Positions 55,405 through 64,000 of a stretch of DNA of 64,000 bases are shown here, one piece after another. This DNA comes from Polynucleobacter sp. Adler-ghost. Lineage in GTDB: Bacteria; Pseudomonadota; Gammaproteobacteria; Burkholderiales; Burkholderiaceae. Below the pieces are notes generated by a model. The model was not told where the DNA came from. It was given only the letters and a program-made list of their open reading frames with translations, and did not search any database. The stretch is from positions 2,018,586-2,082,585 of the forward strand of contig NZ_CP061320.1 in the NCBI RefSeq assembly GCF_018688495.1. Reading direction: 5' to 3'. Each line of letters begins with the position of its first letter. Positions within the stretch are counted from its first letter, which is position 1. Both the position numbers and the translations under genes were made by a program.

Positions 55405-56474
55405 TTGCCCCCTACCAGCAGAGGCTGTGGCAAGTCTTTTAAACTAAGGTACTTAATAAATTGATCTCCAATTTGCCAGTATTCAGAAGGCTCTATCTCA
55501 TTCGTCAAAGTTAATGTTTGCTCAATAAACTGCGCATCTTTGAGCAAGTCTGGCAAAAGGAGGTATTTGAAATAATTTTCCCATTGCTGAATTTGTAGAC
55601 GATTTCCTTTTACTGGCTTTGATGCCCCCTTGTATATATTAATCATCTTCAAAAATTTACTATGTAAAAAATAGTAATACCGCTTGTAAGTGAAGTTAAT
55701 AAGATATGACAACGCTTTATTTGTTGGTATTTCAGTCAAGCAAATATCTTCTAGCCTCTCAAGCTCTTCAGCCTCATAAGACCCATAGGTTTTGATTAAT
55801 TGCGCTGCTTTCTTATATTCATCTATACAGCTTATTAGCCATAATTCAGTTAGACCTAACCTTGCCCCATCAGCAGCATCTTTATATTCTTTGTATTGCT
55901 TGTGGGCATCAGAAAATTCAAGGATTGCCTCAGCCTGCTCTTGGGGTCTGGATATTGATAGTATGTGCGACTTATTTGCCTCATTTAAATATGTCGTCCA
56001 TATCTCCTCCAACTCTTCGCTATGAAATGATTCTTGAAGATCAAAAGGAAAGCCATACTCTCTTTCATAATCACGCTGACTTTCATACTTTTCTAGTATC
56101 TGTTTCATACTTCTGTATTGACCAGTTTCAGTGTCATAGACCTCAAAGTAATTTGGGACGTAGAAATCTGGGTCATTAATAATTGATCTAATAATTTGCT
56201 CGACTCTTACTCTATTAGCATCCCATAATCGTTGACCATTCTCAACTAAATTATTGATAAGAAAATATCTCAGCCCTGAGGTGTTTGCTAAAAAAATTTG
56301 GTCTTGAAGGTATTGGTCAATCAACTGCTGAACTGTTTGATATAAAGGATCTTTCTGGCCTAGACTTAATATCTCTGGATATTCGCCAATCAAATCTAAC
56401 TTGGATTGCCTGAGAGCGCCCGCTTTGTTCTTAATATATGAGTTCCACTCGGGCTGGTTTTGAATTAAGTTCAT
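55401..56474 (-). CDS. 357-residue protein of unknown family
   Basis: Largely helical, acidic and rich in Tyr, Gln and Leu, no signal or membrane segment, no catalytic motif that I recognise. Segments such as QQLIDQYLQDQIFLAN, EEIWTTYLNEANKSHI and ISFIDEY-like runs suggest a repeat-helical scaffold. Convergent with the short recombinase and separated from kup by R2. Confidence 0.75.
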   Translation of the reverse strand: MNLIQNQPEWNSYIKNKAGALRQSKLDLIGEYPEILSLGQKDPLYQTVQQLIDQYLQDQIFLANTSGLRYFLINNLVENGQRLWDANRVRVEQIIRSIINDPDFYVPNYFEVYDTETGQYRSMKQILEKYESQRDYEREYGFPFDLQESFHSEELEEIWTTYLNEANKSHILSISRPQEQAEAILEFSDAHKQYKEYKDAADGARLGLTELWLISCIDEYKKAAQLIKTYGSYEAEELERLEDICLTEIPTNKALSYLINFTYKRYYYFLHSKFLKMINIYKGASKPVKGNRLQIQQWENYFKYLLLPDLLKDAQFIEQTLTLTNEIEPSEYWQIGDQFIKYLSLKDLPQPLLVGGN

Positions 56475-56530
56475 GGCTGTATCAAATTAGTTAAGACTTT
56501 TTGAATTCTAAGCCCAGCCGAATACTTTGG

Positions 56531-56590
56531 GATTGATTAAAAAGCAGGTTTTTCATAACATACCAAAAAAAACCTGCTTTTCCTTAAACC
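56531..56590 (-). repeat. island palindrome R2, terminator of kup
   Basis: Starts at the kup stop codon. Leftward: GGTTTAAGGAAAAGCAGGTTTTTTTT ... AAAAACCTGCTTTTTAAT. A long stem with T-run, so a likely terminator, and homologous to R1 and R3. Confidence 0.88.
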
Positions 56591-58527
56591 TATATTTCTA
56601 CCTTTGCCCCCAACTCAACAACCCTATTGGTTGGTATTGAAAAGAAGTCTGATGGCTTGGCGGCATTTTGATACATCCATGCGAATAGCCTTTCTCTCCA
56701 TAACGCCATTCCTGGGATTGCCGAAGGAACCACCGTATCTCGAGCCAAGAAGAAAGAAGTTTCCATTGGCTCACATTTAATGTCGTATTGATTGGCCAAT
56801 AACTCCATAATTTGATTAATGTCTGGAGTCTCTTTAAAGCCATACATTGCTCTTACTAGATAAACTCCACCACCCATCTCCTTCAAGTTGATGCGATCCT
56901 TGTCCTCAACATAAGGAACATCCCAAATACTCATTTTGAGAAAAATAACTCTCTTGTGGAGAACTTGATTGTGCTTAAGGTTATGAAGCATTGCGACAGG
57001 TACATAGTCAACATGCGCCGTCAAAAATACTGCCGTACCATTAACTCGAATTGGCTCACTTACCAATAAAGACTTGATAAATGCTTCAAGTGGAATGCCG
57101 CCCTCGATTGCCTTCTGGCGCAATAACATTCTGCCTTTGTACCAAGTAATCAATAAAAGGAAGCATAGTGCCCCAAGCAATAATGGGAACCATCCACCTT
57201 CAGCAATTTTTAAAGCATTAGCCGCAAAGAAGGCAATATCTACCAGAAGAAAGACTCCAATCACAGTCGAAACTAAGATTGAATTCCACTTCCACACAGA
57301 CTTCATTACTATTGCCGCTAATAAAGTAGTGATCACCATAGTCGTTGTTACCGCAATTCCATAAGCGGCCGCTAGATTACTTGATTGCTTAAATGCCAAC
57401 ACTACAGCAATGACCAAAGCCAATAACATCCAGTTAATTGTTGGCATATAAATTTGTCCAACTTCTTTGTCTGATGTGTAGGCAATTTTCATGCGCGGAA
57501 CAAAGCCTAGCAATATGGCTTGGCTGGTCATGGAATACGCGCCAGATATTACTGCTTGCGAAGCAATGACGGTAGCCATTGTTGCGAGGATCACGAGGCC
57601 AAGCGTATACGCCTCAGGAACCATTAAGAAAAATGGATTTGATATTGCCTCTGGATTAGACAAGAGCATGGCTCCTTGTCCAAAATAATTAATGAGCAGG
57701 CAAGGCATTGTTAATAAGAACCATGCGTATTGAATCGGTCTAATACCAAAGTGCCCCATATCAGCATAGAGCGCTTCTGCGCCTGTTAATACTAAAAATA
57801 CTGCCCCCAAAACTATGAATGCTTGTAGGGAATGCTCAAGTAAAAAGTTAATGGCAAATATTGGATTGGCCGCAAGTAAAATATTGGGGTTATCAATAAT
57901 GTTGTATGCGCCCATTAACCCAAGAACCAAGAACCATGCCACCATGATTGGCCCAAATAAAAAACCAACTAAAGCAGTTCCTTTTTTCTGAATTAAAAAT
58001 AGGGCGACAAGAATAGTGAGCGTTATAGGAATGACATACTTGGTAAATTGAGGAGAAACAATTTCAAGCCCTTCGACTGCCGATAGCACTGAAATTGCGG
58101 GTGTAATAACAGCGTCTCCATAAAACATACAAGCACCAAATACGCCTAGCATCATGATCATCAATGCCCTCTTGGAGTTTGCTGGCGCAGTTCTGAGGGC
58201 TAATGCCATCAAAGCCAGTATTCCGCCTTCGCCATGATTATTGGCTCGCATAACAAAGAGGACATATTTGAGAGAAACAACAATTAAGAAAGCCCAGAAG
58301 ACCATCGATATCACTCCAAACACCGCATCCGATGAAAACGGAATGCCATGCTCAGGGCTAAAACATTCTTTTAGCGCATACAGGGGGCTGGTTCCAATAT
58401 CTCCGAAAACTACACCAATGGCCGCAAGAGTTAGGGCGGGAACGCTCCCTTTGCTGTGGTGGCCACCCTTAATCTCTATTGGACGAAGAATGTTTGACTG
58501 TGAATACTCTGGATTACTAATGGACAT
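56590..58527 (-). CDS. kup: potassium transporter Kup
   Basis: Low-affinity proton-coupled K+ importer. 645 aa: about 12 membrane helices starting with the signature [19 protein letters not shown] (about residues 38-56), [43 protein letters not shown], and a C-terminal cytosolic region. Last gene of a leftward kdpD-kdpE-kup operon (63 bp after the regulator). Carried inside the tRNA-Phe element. Confidence 0.96.
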   Translation of the reverse strand: MSISNPEYSQSNILRPIEIKGGHHSKGSVPALTLAAIGVVFGDIGTSPLYALKECFSPEHGIPFSSDAVFGVISMVFWAFLIVVSLKYVLFVMRANNHGEGGILALMALALRTAPANSKRALMIMMLGVFGACMFYGDAVITPAISVLSAVEGLEIVSPQFTKYVIPITLTILVALFLIQKKGTALVGFLFGPIMVAWFLVLGLMGAYNIIDNPNILLAANPIFAINFLLEHSLQAFIVLGAVFLVLTGAEALYADMGHFGIRPIQYAWFLLTMPCLLINYFGQGAMLLSNPEAISNPFFLMVPEAYTLGLVILATMATVIASQAVISGAYSMTSQAILLGFVPRMKIAYTSDKEVGQIYMPTINWMLLALVIAVVLAFKQSSNLAAAYGIAVTTTMVITTLLAAIVMKSVWKWNSILVSTVIGVFLLVDIAFFAANALKIAEGGWFPLLLGALCFLLLITWYKGRMLLRQKAIEGGIPLEAFIKSLLVSEPIRVNGTAVFLTAHVDYVPVAMLHNLKHNQVLHKRVIFLKMSIWDVPYVEDKDRINLKEMGGGVYLVRAMYGFKETPDINQIMELLANQYDIKCEPMETSFFLARDTVVPSAIPGMALWRERLFAWMYQNAAKPSDFFSIPTNRVVELGAKVEI

Positions 58528-58590
58528 GGTCTTACTCGTTGATTTGAATACCCCATCAGATCATGTGCGATGTATCAATCGCATAAACAA

Positions 58591-59277
58591 CTATGAAATA
58601 GCTAAGCGGTAGCCTACACCAAGCTCAGTTAATAGGTATTCAGGCTCAGAAGATACTTTTTCTATCTTGGCCCTTAATCTACCCATATGAATTCTGAGGT
58701 AATGGGTGTCATCCACATATTCAGAACCCCAAATTTCTGAAAGTAATTGGCGCTGGGTAAAGATTCTTCCTGGCTTTGTAGCCAATAGCATTAGCAACTT
58801 ATGCTCTATTGGGCTTAGATGTATGTCATTACCCTCCAGCTTTACCAGTCCAGCAGACACATCAATTAGCAAGTCTTTGTATTGATAGCACTGATCGCGC
58901 ATAGACATCTTTTGAGTGCGTCTTAAGCAAACATTGATTCTTGCTAATAGCTCTTGAACATTAAATGGCTTAGACAAATAATCGTCTGCGCCTTCATTGA
59001 GGGCAATAATCTTTTCCTGCTCCTCTTGCCTTGCTGAGAGGACAATAATCGGAAAATCATATTGCTTTCTTACTTGCTGAATTAAATCTTTTCCATCACC
59101 ATCTGGCAACCCTAAATCGAGAATCATGAGCTTTGGCGTATTTTCAGCCAAACATTTATTTGCCTCTTCTAAAGATTTGGCTAATTTAGGAAGGTGCTTT
59201 GCGGCACTCAAGCTAGCTACTAAGAAATGGGCAATTTGCTCATCATCTTCTACAACCAAGATGTAATCTGAAATCAT
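58591..59277 (-). CDS. KdpE-like response regulator (OmpR family)
   Basis: 228 aa. Receiver: VVEDDEQIAHF (acidic pair), phospho-Asp in LMILDLGLPDGDG (about residue 54), Lys in DYLSKPFN. Winged-helix effector: LSPIEHKLLMLLATKPGRIFTQRQLL and DDTHYLRIHMGRLRAKIE, closest to KdpE. ATGA overlap with the kinase gene. There is no kdpFABC in the window; the only target at hand is kup. Confidence 0.93.
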   Translation of the reverse strand: MISDYILVVEDDEQIAHFLVASLSAAKHLPKLAKSLEEANKCLAENTPKLMILDLGLPDGDGKDLIQQVRKQYDFPIIVLSARQEEQEKIIALNEGADDYLSKPFNVQELLARINVCLRRTQKMSMRDQCYQYKDLLIDVSAGLVKLEGNDIHLSPIEHKLLMLLATKPGRIFTQRQLLSEIWGSEYVDDTHYLRIHMGRLRAKIEKVSSEPEYLLTELGVGYRLAIS

Positions 59278-60779
59278 GCGCTTGCTTTAAAAGGAAAGGC
59301 CATACCAACATATGTCTTCTTATTATCGCCAAATGGAGACTCGATGATTAGCCAGCCTTGATGCTTATCCATCACTGCCCTAACTATAGGCAAACCCAAA
59401 CCAAACCCTTTTTTATTGCGCTGATATGACTGTTGCTGTCCCGCTAATTCCTTATCAAAATCCTTAGGAAATCCAGCACCCTCATCAATTACGCCAATCC
59501 GAATTTCGCCATCAACCCTATCTACCAATATCTGTATTGGATTGCTGCCTAAATGTGCCTTGCTTGCGTTCTCAATCAAATTAGTTAATGCCAATACGAT
59601 TAAGGCTTGATCACCATAGATAAGTTCATCTTTTGCCATCATTAGCAATTCTAGTGATGGCTTTACTTCTCTATTGTTATATCTCGACATAACCGCCCCA
59701 ACAATTTCTTCGGGCGACTGCCAATCCATTCGCATCTGGTTACCATCAGACATTCCCAGCTTAACCAAAGATAGTATGTTTTCAGTTGAGTCATTGAGAT
59801 ATACAGATTCTGAATGAATTAGCTCTAACAGCTGTATGGATTGCGCTTCTCCCAACTGCTGACCCTGCTTCAAAAGTGATGAGCTGGCGCCAATAATAGT
59901 AGTTAAAGGAGTTCTCATATCATGCGAGATAGACGACAAGAAAGCCTTTTGAATAGACTCGCGATGCGCTAACTCGCTGGCATCTTTTGCTTTAATTTCT
60001 GCTATTCTTTTTTGATAATGAACTGATAGCTGATCAGCAATTGCCCTTATCAGGCTCACTTCAATATTTTCTTCGTGCGCCCTCTCAATTACCAAAGCAG
60101 GAAGCTCGTGGCTTTTGTAATATCTTCCAAGTGGAACACACCAATAATCTATTGCCTCTGAGGTTCCCGTATGTGGACCCAACATAGCTCCGTACTCAAT
60201 TGCGTGTGAGAGGTACCAAAAGTCGAGCTTTACTTCACCCGGCCTAGAGCTTGCTAATTCAATACTGTCTTTGGTTGTTGGATCTAACTTCAAAATCGCA
60301 ACCTCACATCCCAGCTCTCTTTTAAGCAATAGGCAGAATTTCTGTAAAGCAACCATAGAGTCAGTCTCTACTGAGAATATTTCGATAATCGCTCGTAATA
60401 GATTGGCTTTAAAGGTTTCTTTTTCGGCAATGTCCTTTTGGCCTCTTAACTGATGTACCAAAGAGGTAATCGCAATAGATACCAATAAAAATCCAAGCAA
60501 TGCGCTCCAAGACTCAATACTTCCGATAACAAAGGTATATCTCGGCTCTACATAAAAGAAATTAATGAGAAGAAAAGATGCTATTGCTACAAAGATAGAG
60601 GTGGCTAATTGGCTCTTGTAGGAAACCCAGATGACAAGAATCAAATAGAGAAATGACACTCCCGCCAAACCAAGATAATCATCAACCACATGGGATAAGG
60701 CGGTTATCCCAATCATTCCCAGAAAAATGCTCATTGCCTCAAGTAAGAGCGGGCGTTTCGAAGATTTTCTATTTGTCAT
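59274..60779 (-). CDS. KdpD-like histidine kinase lacking the N-terminal Kdp domain
   Basis: 501 aa from ATG 60779 (alternatives at 60815 and 60821; the frame opens at a TTG inside R3). Four membrane helices of the KdpD DUF4118 region, a GAF-like part, HisKA with SSISHDMRTPLTTIIGASSSLL, and HATPase boxes LTNLIENASKAH, DEGAGFPKD and GFGLGLPIVRAV. The large N-terminal KdpD and Usp sensor domains of the standard ~900-aa protein are absent, so it is the C-terminal half only. First gene of the K+ operon. Confidence 0.88.
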   Translation of the reverse strand: MTNRKSSKRPLLLEAMSIFLGMIGITALSHVVDDYLGLAGVSFLYLILVIWVSYKSQLATSIFVAIASFLLINFFYVEPRYTFVIGSIESWSALLGFLLVSIAITSLVHQLRGQKDIAEKETFKANLLRAIIEIFSVETDSMVALQKFCLLLKRELGCEVAILKLDPTTKDSIELASSRPGEVKLDFWYLSHAIEYGAMLGPHTGTSEAIDYWCVPLGRYYKSHELPALVIERAHEENIEVSLIRAIADQLSVHYQKRIAEIKAKDASELAHRESIQKAFLSSISHDMRTPLTTIIGASSSLLKQGQQLGEAQSIQLLELIHSESVYLNDSTENILSLVKLGMSDGNQMRMDWQSPEEIVGAVMSRYNNREVKPSLELLMMAKDELIYGDQALIVLALTNLIENASKAHLGSNPIQILVDRVDGEIRIGVIDEGAGFPKDFDKELAGQQQSYQRNKKGFGLGLPIVRAVMDKHQGWLIIESPFGDNKKTYVGMAFPFKASA

Positions 60780-60853
60780 ACGATCAATATACATTCGACC
60801 ATATATCAATCGCATATACATCTTTGAGGTGGCTAAAAAGTCACTAAACATAA

Positions 60854-60913
60854 GGTTTATTAAAAAGCAGATTTTTTCACGACCCTCCAAAAAAACCTAC
60901 TTTTCCTTAAACC
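60854..60913 (-). repeat. island palindrome R3
   Basis: Leftward from the stop of the 193-aa gene: GGTTTAAGGAAAAGTAGGTTTTTTT ... AAAAAATCTGCTTTTTAATAAACC. Same position relative to a TATAG stop as R2. Also forms the 5' flank of the kdpD operon. Confidence 0.86.
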
Positions 60914-61494
60914 TATACCTTCTTAGTCTTTTTGGCAGGCTTTTTTCCTTCCCTTAGCCATTCAAGATGCTCTCGCTCTTCATCACTAAGGGTATCTTCA
61001 GCCCGCTCAAGTGTTTGCTTTTCTAACTCTCTTATTTCTTTATCTCTTTTATTTGCCACGCCTCTGTCAAGGCTTGGCGTAAATCCCGCCTGTCTCACAG
61101 CAATGTTTCCAGCGCTATGTTTATCTTGTAATCCCGTAGCGCCAAAAAAACCCTTTAAGTAAGCCTTAGTAGCTTGCGCCTGCTCTCTAGCTAACTGCTT
61201 TAGATGAATATTTATAATATCTCCCTCTAACTCACCCAATGCCTGCCTATAGATTTCAATACGCACTTCGCGCTTATCTTTCCAACCTAGATTTTGCTTT
61301 TCTTCTTCAGTCTTTGGTGGTTTATGTTTTTTGCGCAATGCTTGTTGTTGAGTCCACGCATCAGCCAGCGCTCTTTGTTGCCCTTCAGTTAGCAAAGTGC
61401 CATTCTTATTCTGGTGAACTTCTTCACCACGCTCTAGCTGATCAATGACTTCTTGTATGCGGCTTGGTAAGTGTGTGGCATTTAACTTTGGCAT
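60913..61494 (-). CDS. charged coiled-coil hypothetical protein
   Basis: 193 aa, mostly Lys/Glu/Gln-rich helix: IQEVIDQLERGEEVHQNKN at the start, then ADAWTQQQALRKKHKPPKTEEEK and EIRELEKQTLERAEDTLSDEEREHLEWLREG. Ends in a lysine tail. 23 bp after the integrase stop on the same strand, so likely an accessory gene of that integrase. Confidence 0.65.
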   Translation of the reverse strand: MPKLNATHLPSRIQEVIDQLERGEEVHQNKNGTLLTEGQQRALADAWTQQQALRKKHKPPKTEEEKQNLGWKDKREVRIEIYRQALGELEGDIINIHLKQLAREQAQATKAYLKGFFGATGLQDKHSAGNIAVRQAGFTPSLDRGVANKRDKEIRELEKQTLERAEDTLSDEEREHLEWLREGKKPAKKTKKV

Positions 61495-61517
61495 AGGTAG
61501 CAGTTCCGCTATGTATT

Positions 61518-62729
61518 TTAGCCAAGGATATCAGCCTTTAACATCGGCGTGAGCTTGCTGTAATGCCGCTCAATCATCCCAACACTCGTACCCATTTGCT
61601 TGGCCAAGGTGTGTATGTCGACGCCCTTGGCTAACGCTTGGGTAGCATAGGTATGGCGAAGGCTGTAAAGCGTCCTGTTCTGCCCACTAGTATCTTTACG
61701 CAAATGGCTACGCATCATTAAGTTACGAAAGATGTTCTCCATGTGGCTTAGCTGACTGTTATCAGGCAATACGAAGATCAACTTATTCAATCTTGCTTCA
61801 ATCACCGTATTCAAGTTCTTGTATTCCAGCTTTTGCCACTTAATCAATTGCTCTAGTACAGCGACTACTTCACGCCTAGCAATTAAGTAGCGCGGTCCTG
61901 TTTTGCCACTGACCCAAATACGCAGATACTTTTTATTACCAACCCAATACCACTGTAGATGTTGCCATCGCACACGCAAGGCTTCTGTGCCGTGCCTAAC
62001 ACCTGTATGTAGCAAGAACTGAACATACGCGCCGCAGAGTATGCGCATCTTTAGCGTGTGTTCTGTGTAGGAACTCTTTTGCCAAGTCTCTAAGTAGCTC
62101 AGCATCGTTGCCACTTCTTCGTTATTAAACGCGGGGCGCGGCATACCCTTTGCGCCTTTGCTGTTTAAGGCCGGCACGATATGGCTTGCCGTAACCATGC
62201 CACGCTCGCGAGCTAGATTAATTACGCGGTTATAAGCACTTGAGTGATTTAGCTTCGTGCTTCCTTTTGGCACCTTGCCCATCATCGCAATACGCCACGC
62301 TTCAAAGTCCGCAATGAGTTCAGGCGTGATGTCTTTAATTTCATAAGCGCCGAAGAAAGGAATTAAGTATTTGTTAATCGCAAATTCGTAATCTCTATAC
62401 GCACGCTTACCTGTACTGGCATTAATTAAGCGACGCATATTTTCTAATTCGTCTAACGCAATTTGCTTAAACGACCTCATCGTCAACGCTAAGCCGAAGT
62501 TTATTTTTATTTGTGCTGTGTGATAAATCGAGACTGCTTGTATCTTTGCTTGCTCAACATCATCTGTGCCTGTTGTTGCGTGATGCCACTTGTTGTTCGC
62601 TAACTTAAATCGACACTGCCACTGTGACGAGCTGGGACGCTTATAAACATTGATTTTTCCGTCCATTAGCTTAATGACAGCATCGTCACTAACAACTGCG
62701 TTAGCAAAAAGAAAATTGAGATTAGACAT
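61518..62729 (-). CDS. tyrosine recombinase (right-end integrase)
   Basis: 403 aa. N-terminal Arm-type beta domain (INVYKRPSSSQWQCRFKLANNKWHHATTG), core-binding domain, catalytic domain with Arg in LLHTGVRHGTEALRVRW, box II TLYSLRHTYATQALAKG (Tyr in place of the first His), and Tyr nucleophile in GMIERHYSKLTP. Lies about 210 bp from the right attachment repeat; best candidate for the enzyme that inserted the island. Confidence 0.92.
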   Translation of the reverse strand: MSNLNFLFANAVVSDDAVIKLMDGKINVYKRPSSSQWQCRFKLANNKWHHATTGTDDVEQAKIQAVSIYHTAQIKINFGLALTMRSFKQIALDELENMRRLINASTGKRAYRDYEFAINKYLIPFFGAYEIKDITPELIADFEAWRIAMMGKVPKGSTKLNHSSAYNRVINLARERGMVTASHIVPALNSKGAKGMPRPAFNNEEVATMLSYLETWQKSSYTEHTLKMRILCGAYVQFLLHTGVRHGTEALRVRWQHLQWYWVGNKKYLRIWVSGKTGPRYLIARREVVAVLEQLIKWQKLEYKNLNTVIEARLNKLIFVLPDNSQLSHMENIFRNLMMRSHLRKDTSGQNRTLYSLRHTYATQALAKGVDIHTLAKQMGTSVGMIERHYSKLTPMLKADILG

Positions 62730-62940
62730 AGCAACTCGCGAAATAAAAATTACGCTTGCTATTGTGTTGTCAGATAATTATTTGTGCGACTGAAATATTT
62801 TTGCCGCGCGACGCTCTGTGTATGCGTGTGATGTTTGTAGTTTTTTTATTTGTCGCCGAACCCGCAGATGCCTATTTTACAAGGGTTTGCGGGTAGCTTA
62901 AGTCAATGTCTTAGCACTGTTTTTTACTCAAAAATTAGCG

Positions 62941-62986
62941 TTTTCAATCCTCTGCTCTACCGACTGAGCTACCAGGCCAAGAGTGG
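62941..62986. repeat. right attachment repeat (5' half of tRNA-Phe)
   Basis: 46-bp exact copy of 50652-50697. The -10 box TATAAT is retained at 62989-62994, so the displaced original promoter seems to be here. Between the integrase and this repeat (62730-62940) I see only an inverted repeat ACCCGCA/TGCGGGT (62860-62894) and AT-rich sequence. Confidence 0.93.
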
Positions 62987-63089
62987 AAATTATAAATGAA
63001 AGTGCGTTCCCGCCTGAAAATCGGGTCAATTCTTCTTAAGTCTTGGATAAATCCCGATATTCCTTAGCTAGAGGCTCTTACATCAAGGC

Positions 63090-64000
63090 CTAACTGGTCG
63101 CGCCTGTTAATTTAGCTCTGGCAGCATGCAATTTTCTATAACTATCAATCAAACGGTGATGCCTATCGAGGCCCTCGAGCTTCATGCTTGTGGGGGTCAG
63201 GCCATAGAAGCGGGTAGTTCCATCTACGGACCCCACTACAGCATCCATTCTCTCGCTACTAAACATCCGGCGAAGGTTAACTATGTAGTCATCAAGCGCT
63301 AAGTCATCATCTAGCGCTATCTCTAACACTGCATTTAAGGCCTGATAAAACAATTTACGCTCGACTGTATTGTCGTTGTACTGGAGGAAGGCACCAACGA
63401 GCTCATGCGCCTCGTCAAGTTGCTTTAAGGCAAGATGAATAAGCAGCTTCAACTCCAACACGGTTAGCTGACCCCAGGGCGTATTTTCATCAAACTCGAT
63501 ACCGATCAGCGTGGCGATATCACCGTACTCGTCAAGCTCATTATTTTCCAAGCGCTCAAGCAGTGCGCCTAAGCTTGCATCATCTAAATTGGCTATATTC
63601 AAAATATCGGCGCGGAACAGTAATGCCTTATTCGTGTTATCCCAAACCAAATCTTCAATTGGATAAACCTCAGAATAGCCTGGCACTAAGATCCGACATG
63701 CAATTGCCCCAAGCTGGTCATACACTGCAACGTAAGCTTCTTTGCCAATGGATTTAAGAATGCCGAACAAGCTAGCAAGCTCTTCATCGTTCGAGTTTTG
63801 ACCTTTACCGGAAAAGTCCCACTCAACAAAATCGTAATCTGGTTTTGTGCTAAAAAAACGCCAAGAGACGATGCCGCTCGAATCAATAAAGTGCTCAACA
63901 AAGTTATTGGGTTCAGTGACCGCTTCACTTGCAAAAGTGGGTGGGGGTAAATCATTGAGGCCCTCTAAACTGCGTCCCTGAAGTAGCTCAGTCAAACTTC
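63090..64000 (-). CDS. ycaO: YcaO-domain protein, C-terminal part
   Basis: Open to the right edge, so the N terminus lies outside the window (the first possible start inside, TTG 63995, is internal to the fold). The C-terminal YcaO blocks are visible: CRILVPGYSEVYPIEDLVWDN, IATLIGIEFDENTPWGQLTVLELKLLIHLAL and GLTPTSMKLEGLDRHHRLIDSYRKLHAARA. E. coli YcaO supports RimO-dependent beta-methylthiolation of ribosomal protein S12. Marks the return to core chromosome beyond the island. Confidence 0.85.
   Translation of the reverse strand, partial: SLTELLQGRSLEGLNDLPPPTFASEAVTEPNNFVEHFIDSSGIVSWRFFSTKPDYDFVEWDFSGKGQNSNDEELASLFGILKSIGKEAYVAVYDQLGAIACRILVPGYSEVYPIEDLVWDNTNKALLFRADILNIANLDDASLGALLERLENNELDEYGDIATLIGIEFDENTPWGQLTVLELKLLIHLALKQLDEAHELVGAFLQYNDNTVERKLFYQALNAVLEIALDDDLALDDYIVNLRRMFSSERMDAVVGSVDGTTRFYGLTPTSMKLEGLDRHHRLIDSYRKLHAARAKLTGATS

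Larger units (their letters stand above)
50652..62986. mobile_element. integrative element at tRNA-Phe with potassium-uptake cargo
   Basis: 12.3 kb bounded by the 46-bp direct repeats. Integrase genes sit next to both ends (51069-52094 and 61518-62729), with a third inside. Cargo: kdpD-like, kdpE-like, kup, and several unknown genes. No conjugation, relaxase, replication or phage-structure genes are recognisable, so it is not self-transmissible by what I see. The element supplies a replacement 5' half and promoter box of the tRNA, so the tRNA stays functional. Confidence 0.85.

Noticed and set aside
52686..60913. Integron cassette array (attC sites)
   Set aside because: The R palindromes lack the GTTRRRY/RYYYAAC cores and no IntI-type integrase with its extra helix is evident, so they are reported as a separate repeat family.
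50652..62986. Prophage
   Set aside because: No capsid, portal, tail, terminase or lysis gene; only integrases and unrelated cargo.

Overview
The window looks like a chromosomal segment of a small-genome freshwater betaproteobacterium of the Burkholderiaceae, most likely Polynucleobacter. The protein content (metX-metW, Cys-poor dksA beside a COG0523 GTPase, mreBCD-mrdA-rodA, gatCAB, phasin, kinase-Usp fusion) and the moderate GC support this. The genus assignment is from recognition of protein families, not from a database search.

Layout. 1-34.7 kb is dense core chromosome. It holds an epimerase-like fragment, slt, ygfA, and a methyl-cycle block read leftwards (metK > ahcY > metF). Two RNA switches sit in that block: a SAM-II-like aptamer in front of metK and an SAH aptamer in front of ahcY. 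Then come two lipid A acyltransferase-like genes with dapF, pyrE/xthA, the metX-metW-ampG run behind slmA and argB, dksA and a His-rich COG0523 GTPase, DUF484-xerC, gatCAB, the mreBCD-mrdA-rodA shape operon, HU, an LpxO-like hydroxylase, carbonic anhydrase, a third acyltransferase, a metallophosphoesterase followed by a Ser/Thr kinase-Usp fusion, and a pseudouridine synthase. 34.7-43.4 kb starts with prfC, which has no conventional start codon, and continues with small accessory genes (lipoprotein, MOSC, GNAT, phosphoglycerate-mutase-like phosphatase, orphan solute-binding lipoprotein, phasin, peroxiredoxin, SRPBCC, DUF1003, haloacid dehalogenase).

43.4-63 kb is a tRNA-Phe integration hotspot. 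An intact tRNA-Phe (50614-50689, minus) lies between a separate copy of its 3' half (48497-48546) and a separate copy of its 5' half (62941-62986). The 12.3-kb element between the tRNA and the right half-copy carries three tyrosine recombinases, a potassium module (KdpD-like kinase lacking the N-terminal Kdp domain, KdpE-like regulator, Kup transporter), several unknown genes and a ~1.1 kb gene-free region with palindromes and short direct repeats. Three copies of a ~60-bp imperfect palindrome lie in the element; two begin at the stop codon of kup and of a second gene and so bracket the kdpD-kdpE-kup operon. To the left, 43.4-48.5 kb shows a series of near-identical terminator hairpins. Several are followed by decayed tRNA-Phe 3'-end sequence, with stress genes in between (Cu/Zn SOD, patatin, CBS pair, MAPEG, Dps, a His-rich membrane/secreted pair). 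I read this as a record of repeated integrations at the same tRNA.

A YcaO-like gene resumes the chromosome at the right edge. The least ordinary items are the stacked attachment-site fossils, the potassium cassette with its repeated flanking palindrome, the two-switch methyl-cycle operon, and two genes (prfC and an acyltransferase) whose conserved N termini extend upstream of any ATG/GTG/TTG.
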